From positions 1,116,001 to 1,180,000 of the forward strand of contig JAJNNQ010000129.1 of assembly GCA_027886175.1 (NCBI GenBank): a stretch of 64,000 bases of DNA, given 5' to 3'. The DNA is from Phylloscopus collybita. Taxonomy: Eukaryota; Chordata; Aves; Passeriformes; Phylloscopidae. The notes beneath the pieces are model-generated. The model saw nothing but the letters and a program-made list of their open reading frames with translations. It ran no database searches and had not been told where the DNA came from. The number at the start of each line of letters is the position of its first letter. Positions within the stretch are counted from its first letter, which is position 1. Position numbers and translations under genes: made by a program. Of this stretch, positions 50,734 through 61,827 are shown piece after piece.

Positions 50734-53700
50734 ACCAGATGGAAGTTTGTCTGCCCTTGTACTGCCAAAGGTCTCCTAAAACCTGACTTCAGGAACGTGG
50801 CATGGAGACTTTGGTTGCCCATAGGAAAAGGGCCACCGTTCATGTCTAATGCTGTCTGCCTGCCACTGGGCTTCTACCTGCTGAAATTCCATACAAATGA
50901 GGATATCTCCCCGATGCAATCAACCACCAGACGGAAGATTGTCTGCCCTTGTACTGCCAAAGGTCTCCTAAAACCTGACATCGGGAACGTTGTGTGGAGA
51001 CTTTGGTTTCCCATGGAAAAGGACCACCGTTTGTGACTAATGCTGTCTGCCTGGCACTGTAGTTAGGACTGCAGAGGTTCCATACAAATGAGGATATCTC
51101 CCAGGTGCAATCTATCACCAGGTGGAAGTTTGTCTGCCCTTGTAGTGCCAAAGGCCTCCTAGAAACGGACAACAGGAACGTGGGGTGGAGACTTTGGTTT
51201 CCCTTAGAAATGGGCCACCGTTCGTGTCTTATGCTGTCTGCCTGCCACTGGGTTTCTACGTGCTGAAATTCCATACAAATGAGGATATCTCCCCGATGCA
51301 ATCAACCACCAGACGGAAGTTTGTCTGCCCTTGTACTGCCAAATGCCTCCTAAAACCTGACATCCGGTACGTGGTGTGGAGACTTTGGTTTCCCATGGAA
51401 AAGGACCGCCGTTCCCGTCTAATGCTGTCTGCCTGGCACTGTGGTTATGACTGCTGAAGTTGCATACAGATGAGGATATCTCCAAGGTGCAATCTCCCAC
51501 AAGGTGGAAGTTTGTCTGCCCTTGTAGTGCCAAAGGTCTCCTAGAAATGGACAGCGGGTACGTGGTGTGGAGACTTTGGTTTCCCATAGAAATGAGGCAC
51601 CGTTCGTGTCTAATACTGTCTGCCTGCCACTGGGCTTCTTCCTACTAAAATTCCACTAAAATTCAATAGAAATGAGGATATCTCCCAGGTGCAATCGACA
51701 ACCAGATGGAAGTTTCTCTGCCCTTATATTGGAAAATGCCTCCTACAAAGTGACATCAGCAACGTGGCGTGGAGATTTTGGTTTCCCACGGAAAAGGGCC
51801 ACCGTTCGTGTCTAATGCTGTCTGCCTGGCACTGGGGTTATGCCTGCTGAAATCCCTCACAAATGAGGATGTCTCCCAGGTGCAATCTACCACCCGTTGG
51901 AAGTTTGTCTGCCCTTGTAGTGCCAAAGGCCTCCTAAAAACTGACATCAGGAACGTGCGGTGGAGACTTTGGTTTCCCAAAGAAATGGGCCACCGTTCGC
52001 GTCTAATGCTGTCTGCCTGGCACTGTGGCTATGACTGCTGAAGTTCCATAGAAATGAGGATATCTCCCAGGTGAAATCTACCACCAGGTGGAAGTTTGTC
52101 TGCCCTTGTAGTGCCAAAGCCCTCCTAGAAACGGACATCAGGAACGTGGGGTGGAGACTTTGGTTTCCCTTAGAAATGGGTCACCGTTCGTGTCTAATGC
52201 TGTCTGCCATACACTGGGCTTATGCCTACTAAAATTCCACTAAAATTACATACAAATGAGGATATCTCCCCGATGCAATATGCCACCAGTTGGAAGTTTG
52301 TCTGCTCTTGTAGTGCCAAAAGCCTCCTAGAAACGGACATCAGGAACGTGGGGTGGAGACTTTGGTTTCCCAAGGAAATGGGCCACCGTTGGTTTTCAAT
52401 GCTGTTTTCTTGACACTGCGCTTCTGCCTGCTTTAATTCCACTAAAATTCCATACAAATGAGTATATCTCCAAGCTGCAATATGCCACTAGTTGGAAGTT
52501 TGTCTGTTCTTGTAGTGCCAAAGGCCTCCTAAAAACTGACATCAGGAACCTGGCCTGGAGGCTTTGTTTTCCCCTAGAAAAGGGCCACTATTCATGTCTA
52601 ATTCTGTCTACCTGTCGCTGGGATTCTGCGCAATTAAATTCCTCTATAATTCTATACAAATGAGGATATCTCCCAGGTGCAATTTACCACCAGATGGAAT
52701 TTTGTCTGCCCTTGTAGTTCCAAAGGCCTCCTACAAACTGACATCAGGAACGTGAGGTGGAGACTTTGGTTTCCCATTGAAAAGGTCCACTGTTCGTGTC
52801 TAATGCTGTCTGCCTGCCACTGGGCTTCTGCCTGCTGAAATTCCATACAAATGAGGATATCTCCTCGATGCAATCAACCACCAGACAAAACTTTGTCTGC
52901 CCTTGTAGTGCCAAAGGCCTCCTACAAACTGACATCAGGAACCTGGAGTGGAGACTTTGGTTTCCCATGGAAATGGGCCACCGTTAGTGTCTAATGTGTG
53001 CCTGCCACTAGGCTTCCGCCTATTAAAATTCCACTAAAATTCCATACAAATGAGGATGTCTCCCAGGTGCAATCTACAACCAGATGGAAGTTTGTCGGCC
53101 CCTGTAGAGCAAAAGGCTTCATACAAATTGACATCAGGAATCTGGGGCAGAGACTTTGGTTTCCCATGGAAAAGGGACACCGTTCGTGTCTAATGCTGTC
53201 TGACTGCCAGTGGGCTTATGGCTACTAAAATTACATACAAATGAGGATATCTCCCAGATGCAATATGCCACCAGTTGGAAGTTTGTCTCCTCTTGTAGTG
53301 CCAGAGGCCTCCTAGAAAATGACATTAGGATCGTGGGGTGGAGACTTTGGTTTCCCAAGGAAATGGGTCACCGTTCGTGTCTAATGCTGTCTTCCTGCCG
53401 CTGGGATTCTGCCTACTAAAATTCCACTAAAATTCCATACAAATGAGAATATCTCCCAGGTGAAATCTAACACCAGATGGAAGTTTCTTTGCCCTTGTGG
53501 TTCCAAAGGCCTCTTACAAACTGACATCAGGAACCTAGGGTGGAGACTTTGGTTTCCCATGGAAAAGGACCACCATTCGCATCTAATGCTGTCTGCCTGG
53601 CACTGGGGTTATGACTGCTGAAGTTCCATACAAATGAGGATATCTCCCAGGTGAAATCTACCACCAGGTGGAAGTTTGCCTGCCCTTGTAGTGCCAAAGG

Positions 53701-54431
53701 CCTCCTAAAAACTGACATCAGGAACGTGGGGTGGAGACTTTGGTTTCCCATGGAAATGGGCCACCGTTTGTGTCTAATGCTATGTGCCTGCCACTGGGCT
53801 TATGCCTAGTAAAATTCCATACAAATGAGGATATCTCCCAGATGGAGTCTACTACCAGTTGAAAGTTTGTCTACCCTTTTAATGCCAATGGCCTCCTACA
53901 AACTGACATCAGGAATCTGGAGAGGACGCTTTGGTTTCCCATGGAAACAGGACACCCTTGGTGTTTAATACTGCCCCCTTGCCACTGGGCTTATGACTAC
54001 TGAAATTACATACAAATGAGGATATCTCCCAGACGCAATATGCCACCAGATGGAAGTTTGTCTGCTCTTGCAGTGACAAAGGCCTCCTTCAAACTGACAT
54101 TCGGAACCTCACCTGGAGACTTTGGTTTCCTATGGAAAAGGCCCACCGTTCATGTTTAATGCTGTCTGTCTGGGCTGCTGAGTACTAAAATACCACTAAA
54201 ATTCCATACAAATGAGGACATCTCCGAGGTGCAATCTACCGCCAGTTGGAAGTTTGTCTGCCCTTGTAGTACCAAAGGCCTCCTTCAAACTGACATCAGG
54301 AACATAGGATGGATAATTTCTTTTTCCATGGAAAAGGGCCACTGTTCGTGTCTAATGCTGTCTGAGTGCCAGTGGGCATATGCCTACTAATATTCCCTAC
54401 AAATGAGGTTATCTCCCAAATAGAATTTCCC
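50734..54431 (+). repeat. HOR copy 3
   Basis: Full unit. It shares with copy 4 alone the variants CACCGTTTGTGACT (about 51026), CTATCACCAGG (about 51112) and CAATCTCCCACAAGG (about 51490). It shares with copy 2 the variants at the later positions. Confidence 0.95.
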
Positions 54432-57400
54432 ACCAGATGGAAGTTTGTCTGCCCTTGTACTGCCAAAGGTCTCCTAAAACCTGACTTCAGGAACGTGGCA
54501 TGGAGACTTTGGTTGCCCATAGGAAAAGGGCCACCGTTCATGTCTAATGCTGTCTGCCTGCCACTGGGCTTCTACCTGCTGAAATTCCATACAAATGAGG
54601 ATATCTCCCCGATGCAATCAACCACCAGACGGAAGATTGTCTGCCCTTGTACTGCCAAAGGTCTCCTAAAACCTGACATCGGGAACGTTGTGTGGAGACT
54701 TTGGTTTCCCATGGAAAAGGACCACCGTTTGTGACTAATGCTGTCTGCCTGGCACTGTAGTTAGGACTGCAGAGGTTCCATACAAATGAGGATATCTCCC
54801 AGGTGCAATCTATCACCAGGTGGAAGTTTGTCTGCCCTTGTAGTGCCAAAGGCCTCCTAGAAACGGACAACAGGAACGTGGGGTGGAGACTTTGGTTTCC
54901 CTTAGAAATGGGCCACCGTTCGTGTCTTATGCTGTCTGCCTGCCACTGGGTTTCTACGTGCTGAAATTCCATACAAATGAGGATATCTCCCCGATGCAAT
55001 CAACCACCAGACGGAAGTTTGTCTGCCCTTGTACTGCCAAATGCCTCCTAAAACCTGACATCCGGTACGTGGTGTGGAGACTTTGGTTTCCCATGGAAAA
55101 GGACCGCCGTTCCCGTCTAATGCTGTCTGCCTGGCACTGTGGTTATGACTGCTGAAGTTGCATACAGATGAGGATATCTCCAAGGTGCAATCTCCCACAA
55201 GGTGGAAGTTTGTCTGCCCTTGTAGTGCCAAAGGTCTCCTAGAAATGGACAGCGGGTACGTGGTGTGGAGACTTTGGTTTCCCATAGAAATGAGGCACCG
55301 TTCGTGTCTAATACTGTCTGCCTGCCACTGGGCTTCTTCCTACTAAAATTCCACTAAAATTCAATAGAAATGAGGATATCTCCCAGGTGCAATCGACAAC
55401 CAGATGGAAGTTTCTCTGCCCTTATATTGGAAAATGCCTCCTACAAAGTGACATCAGCAACGTGGCGTGGAGATTTTGGTTTCCCACGGAAAAGGGCCAC
55501 CGTTCGTGTCTAATGCTGTCTGCCTGGCACTGGGGTTATGCCTGCTGAAATCCCTCACAAATGAGGATGTCTCCCAGGTGCAATCTACCACCCGTTGGAA
55601 GTTTGTCTGCCCTTGTAGTGCCAAAGGCCTCCTAAAAACTGACATCAGGAACGTGCGGTGGAGACTTTGGTTTCCCAAAGAAATGGGCCACCGTTCGCGT
55701 CTAATGCTGTCTGCCTGGCACTGTGGCTATGACTGCTGAAGTTCCATAGAAATGAGGATATCTCCCAGGTGAAATCTACCACCAGGTGGAAGTTTGTCTG
55801 CCCTTGTAGTGCCAAAGCCCTCCTAGAAACGGACATCAGGAACGTGGGGTGGAGACTTTGGTTTCCCTTAGAAATGGGTCACCGTTCGTGTCTAATGCTG
55901 TCTGCCATACACTGGGCTTATGCCTACTAAAATTCCACTAAAATTACATACAAATGAGGATATCTCCCCGATGCAATATGCCACCAGTTGGAAGTTTGTC
56001 TGCTCTTGTAGTGCCAAAAGCCTCCTAGAAACGGACATCAGGAACGTGGGGTGGAGACTTTGGTTTCCCAAGGAAATGGGCCACCGTTGGTTTTCAATGC
56101 TGTTTTCTTGACACTGCGCTTCTGCCTGCTTTAATTCCACTAAAATTCCATACAAATGAGTATATCTCCAAGCTGCAATATGCCACTAGTTGGAAGTTTG
56201 TCTGTTCTTGTAGTGCCAAAGGCCTCCTAAAAACTGACATCAGGAACCTGGCCTGGAGGCTTTGTTTTCCCCTAGAAAAGGGCCACTATTCATGTCTAAT
56301 TCTGTCTACCTGTCGCTGGGATTCTGCGCAATTAAATTCCTCTATAATTCTATACAAATGAGGATATCTCCCAGGTGCAATTTACCACCAGATGGAATTT
56401 TGTCTGCCCTTGTAGTTCCAAAGGCCTCCTACAAACTGACATCAGGAACGTGAGGTGGAGACTTTGGTTTCCCATTGAAAAGGTCCACTGTTCGTGTCTA
56501 ATGCTGTCTGCCTGCCACTGGGCTTCTGCCTGCTGAAATTCCATACAAATGAGGATATCTCCTCGATGCAATCAACCACCAGACAAAACTTTGTCTGCCC
56601 TTGTAGTGCCAAAGGCCTCCTACAAACTGACATCAGGAACCTGGAGTGGAGACTTTGGTTTCCCATGGAAATGGGCCACCGTTAGTGTCTAATGTGTGCC
56701 TGCCACTAGGCTTCCGCCTATTAAAATTCCACTAAAATTCCATACAAATGAGGATGTCTCCCAGGTGCAATCTACAACCAGATGGAAGTTTGTCGGCCCC
56801 TGTAGAGCAAAAGGCTTCATACAAATTGACATCAGGAATCTGGGGCAGAGACTTTGGTTTCCCATGGAAAAGGGACACCGTTCGTGTCTAATGCTGTCTG
56901 ACTGCCAGTGGGCTTATGGCTACTAAAATTACATACAAATGAGGATATCTCCCAGATGCAATATGCCACCAGTTGGAAGTTTGTCTCCTCTTGTAGTGCC
57001 AGAGTCCTCCTAGAAAATGACATTAGGATCGTGGGGTGGAGACTTTGGTTTCCCAAGGAAATGGGTCACCGTTCGTGTCTAATGCTGTCTTCCTGCCGCT
57101 GGGATTCTGCCTACTAAAATTCCACTAAAATTCCATACAAATGAGAATATCTCCCAGGTGGAATCTAACACCAGATGGAAGTTTCTTTGCCCTTGTGGTT
57201 CCAAAGGCCTCCTACAAACTGACATCAGGAACCTAGGGTGGAGACTTTGGTTTCCCATGGAAAGGGACCACCGTTCGCATCTAATGCTGTCTGCCTGGCA
57301 CTGGGGTTATGACTGCTGAAGTTCCATACAAATGAGGATATCTCCCAGGTGAAATCTACCACCAGGTGGAAGTTTGCCTGCCCTTGTAGTGCCAAAGGCC

Positions 57401-58129
57401 TCCTAAAAACTGACATCAGGAACGTGGGGTGGAGACTTTGGTTTCCCATGGAAATGGGCCACCGTTTGTGTCTAATGCTATGTGCCTGCCACTGGGCTTA
57501 TGCCTAGTAAAATTCCATACAAATGAGGATATCTCCCAGATGGAGTCTACTACCAGTTGAAAGTTTGTCTACCCTTTTAATGCCAATGGCCTCCTACAAA
57601 CTGACATCAGGAATCTGGAGAGGACGCTTTGGTTTCCCATGGAAACAGGACACCCTTGGTGTTTAATACTGCCCCCTTGCCACTGGGCTTATGACTACTG
57701 AAATTACATACAAATGAGGATATCTCCCAGACGCAATATGCCACCAGATGGAAGTTTGTCTGCTCTTGCAGTGACAAAGGCCTCCTTCAAACTGACATTC
57801 GGAACCTCACCTGGAGACTTTGGTTTCCTATGGAAAAGGCCCACCGTTCATGTTTAATGCTGTCTGTCTGGGCTGCTGAGTACTAAAATACCACTAAAAT
57901 TCCATACAAATGAGGACATCTCCGAGGTGCAATCTACCGCCAGTTGGAAGTTTGTCTGCCCTTGTAGTACCAAAGGCCTCCTTCAAACTGACATCAGGAA
58001 CATAGGATGGATAATTTCTTTTTCCATGGAAAAGGGCCACTGTTCGTGTCTAATGCTGTCTGAGTGCCAGTGGGCATATGCCTACTAATATTCCCTACAA
58101 ATGAGGTTATCTCCCAAATAGAATTTCCC
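54432..58129 (+). repeat. HOR copy 4 (mosaic)
   Basis: Full unit. The first part carries the copy-3 variants (about 54724, 54810 and 55188). The last part carries CAGGTGGAATCTAAC (about 57155) and CCTCCTACAAACTG, as in copies 1 and 5. Near 57270 it reads CCGTTCGCATC, intermediate between the two types. Confidence 0.94.
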
Positions 58130-61100
58130 ACCAGATGGAAGTTTGTCTGCCCTTGTACTGCCAAAGGTCTCCTAAAACCTGACTTCAGGAACGTGGCATG
58201 GAGACTTTGGTTGCCCATAGGAAAAGGGCCACCCTTCATGTCTAATGCTGTCTGCCTGCCACTGGGCTTCTACCTGCTGAAATTCCATACAAATGAGGAT
58301 ATCTCCCCGATGCAATCAACCACCAGACGGAAGATTGTCTGCCCTTGTACTGCCAAAGGTCTCCTAAAACCTGACATCGGGAACGTTGTGTGGAGACTTT
58401 GGTTTCCCATGGAAAAGGACCACCGTTCGTGACTAATGCTGTCTGCCTGGCACTGTAGTTAGGACTGCAGAGGTTCCATACAAATGAGGATATCTCCCAG
58501 GTGCAATCTACCACCAGGTGGAAGTTTGTCTGCCCTTGTAGTGCCAAAGGCCTCCTAGAAACGGACAACAGGAACGTGGGGTGGAGACTTTGGTTTCCCT
58601 TAGAAATGGGCCACCGTTCGTGTCTTATGCTGTCTGCCTGCCACTGGGTTTCTACGTGCTGAAATTCCATACAAATGAGGATATCTCCCCGATGCAATCA
58701 ACCACCAGACGGAAGTTTGTCTGCCCTTGTACTGCCAAATGCCTCCTAAAACCTGACATCCGGTACGTGGTGTGGAGACTTTGGTTTCCCATGGAAAAGG
58801 ACCGCCGTTCCCGTCTAATGCTGTCTGCCTGGCACTGTGGTTATGACTGCTGAAGTTGCATACAGATGAGGATATCTCCAAGGTGCAATCTACCACAAGG
58901 TGGAAGTTTGTCTGCCCTTGTAGTGCCAAAGGTCTCCTAGAAATGGACAGCGGGTACGTGGTGTGGAGACTTTGGTTTGACATAGAAATGAGCCACCGTT
59001 CGTGTCTAATACTGTCTGCCTGCCACTGGGCTTCTTCCTACTAAAATTCCACTAAAATTCAATAGAAATGAGGATATCTCCCAGGTGCAATCGACAACCA
59101 GATGGAAGTTTCTCTGCCCTTATATTGGAAAATGCCTCCTACAAAGAGACATCAGCAACGTGGCGTGGAGATTTTGGTTTCCCACGGAAAAGGGCCACCG
59201 TTCGTGTCTAATGCTGTCTGCCTGGCACTGGGGTTATGCCTGCTGAAATCCCTCACAAATGAGGATGTCTCCCAGGTGCAATCTACCACCCGTTGGAAGT
59301 TTGTCTGCCCTTGTAGTGCCAAAGGCCTCCTAAAAACTGACATCAGGAACGTGCGGTGGAGACTTTGGTTTCCCATGGAAAAGGACCACCGTTCGTGACT
59401 AATGCTGTCTGCCTGGCACTGGGGTTATGACTGCTGAAGTTCCATACAAATGAGGATATCTCCCAGGTGAAATCTACCACCAGGTGGAAGTTTGTCTGCC
59501 CTTGTAGTGCCAAAGGCCTCCTAGAAACGGACATCAGGAACGTGGGGTGGAGACTTTGGTTTCCCTTAGAAATGGGTCACCGTTCGTGTCTAATGCTGTC
59601 TGCCATACACTGGGCTTATGCCTACTAAAATTCCACTAAAATTACATACAAATGAGGATATCTCCCCGATGCAATATGCCACCAGTTGGAAGTTTGTCTG
59701 CTCTTGTAGTGCCAAAAGCCTCCTAGAAACGGACATCAGGAACGTGGGGTGGAGACTTTGGTTTCCCATAGAAATGGGCCACCGTTGGTTTTCAATGCTG
59801 TTTTCTTGACACTGCGCTTCCGCCTGCTCTATTTCCACTAAAATTCCATACAAATGAGTATATCTCCAAGCTGCAATATGCCACTAGTTGGAAGTTTGTC
59901 TGTTCTTGTAGTGCCAAAGGCCTCCTAAAAACTGACATCAGGAACCTGGCCTGGAGGCTTTGTTTTCCCCTAGAAAAGGGCCACTATTCATGTCTAATTC
60001 TGTCTACCTGTCGCTGGGATTCTGCGCAATTAAATTCCTCTATAATTCTATACAAATGAGGATATCTCCCAGGTGCAATTTACCACCAGATGGAATTTTG
60101 TCTGCCCTTGTAGTTCCAAAGGCCTCCTACAAACTGACATCAGGAACGTGAGGTGGAGACTTTGGTTTCCCATTGAAAAGGTCCACTGTTCGTGTCTAAT
60201 GCTGTCTGCCTGCCACTGGGCTTCTGCCTGCTGAAATTCCATACAAATGAGGATATCTCCTCGATGCAATCAACCACCAGACAAAACTTTGTCTGCCCTT
60301 GTAGTGCCAAAGGCCTCCTACAAACTGACATCAGGAACCTGGAGTGGAGACTTTGGTTTCCCATGGAAATGGGCCACCGTTAGTGTCTAATGTGTGCCTG
60401 CCACTAGGCTTCCGCCTATTAAAATTCCACTAAAATTCCATACAAATGAGGATGTCTCCCAGGTGCAATCTACAACCAGATGGAAGTTTGTTGGCCCCTG
60501 TAGAGCAAGAGGCCTCATACAAATTGACATCAGGAATCTGGGGCAGAGACTTTGGTTTCCCATGGAAAAGGGACACCGTTCGTGTCTAATGCTGTCTGAC
60601 TGCCAGTGGGCTTATGGCTACTAAAATTACATACAAATGAGGATATCTCCCAGATGCAATATGCCACAAGTTGGAAGTTTGTCTCCTCTTGTAGTGCCAG
60701 AGGCCTCCTAGAAAATGACATTAGGATCGTGGGGTGGAGACTTTGGTTTCCCAAGGAAATGGGTCACCGTTCGTGTCTAATGCTGTCTTCCTGCCGCTGG
60801 GATTCTGCCTACTAAAATTCCACTAAAATTCCATACAAATGAGAATATCTCCCAGGTGGAATCTAACACCAGATGGAAGTTTCTTTGCCCTTGTGGTTCC
60901 AAAGGCCTCCTACAAACTGACATCAGGAACCTAGGGTGGAGACTTTGGTTTCCCATGGAAAAGGACCACCGTTCGTGACTAATGCTGTCTGCCTGGCACT
61001 GGGGTTATTACTGCTGAAGTTCCATACAAATGAGGATATCTCCCAGGTGAAATCTACCACCAGGTGGAAGTTTGCCTGCCCTTGTAGTGCCAAAGGCCTC

Positions 61101-61827
61101 CTAAAAACTGACATCAGGAACGTGGGGTGGAGACTTTGGTTTCCCATGGAAATGGGCCACCGTTTGTGTCTAATGCTATGTGCCTGCCACTGGGCTTATG
61201 CCTAGTAAAATTCCATACAAATGAGGATATCTCCCAGATGGAGTCTACTACCAGTTGAAAGTTTGTCTACCCTTTTAATGCCAATGGCCTCCTACAAACT
61301 GACATCAGGAATCTGGAGAGGACGCTTTGGTTTCCCATGGAAACAGGACACCCTTGGTGTTTAATACTGCCCCCTTGCCACTGGGCTTATGACTACTGAA
61401 ATTACATACAAATGAGGATATCTCCCAGACGCAATATGCCACCAGATGGAAGTTTGTCTGCTCTTGCAGTGACAAAGGCCTCCTTCAAACTGACATTCGG
61501 AACCTCACTTGGAGACTTTGGTTTCCTATGGAAAAGGCCCACTGTTCATGTTTAATGCTCTCTGTCGTGGCTGCTGAGTACTAAAATACCACTAAAATTC
61601 CATACAAATGAGGACATCTCCGAGGTGCAATCTACCGCCATTTGGAAGTTTGTCTGCCCTTGTAGTACCAAAGGCCTCCTTCAAACTGACATCAGGAACA
61701 TAGGATGGATAATTTCTTTTTCCATGGAAAAGGGCCACTGTTCGTGTCTAATGCTGTCTGAGTGCCAGTGGGCATATGCCTACTAATATTCCCTACAAAT
61801 GAGGTTATCTCCCAAATGGAATTTCCC
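58130..61827 (+). repeat. HOR copy 5 (with conversion tract)
   Basis: Full-length unit but the most divergent. At about 59370-59520 it reads CCCATGGAAAAGGACCACC...GGCACTGGGGTTATGAC where all other copies read CCCAAAGAAATGGGCCACC...GGCACTGTGGCTATGAC. The replacement resembles another monomer of the same unit (about 60950-61010), so it looks like gene conversion between monomers. Other changes: CGCCTGCTCTATTTCC at about 59821, TCTGTCGTGGCTGC at about 61560, and CGCCATTTGG at about 61635. Confidence 0.93.
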
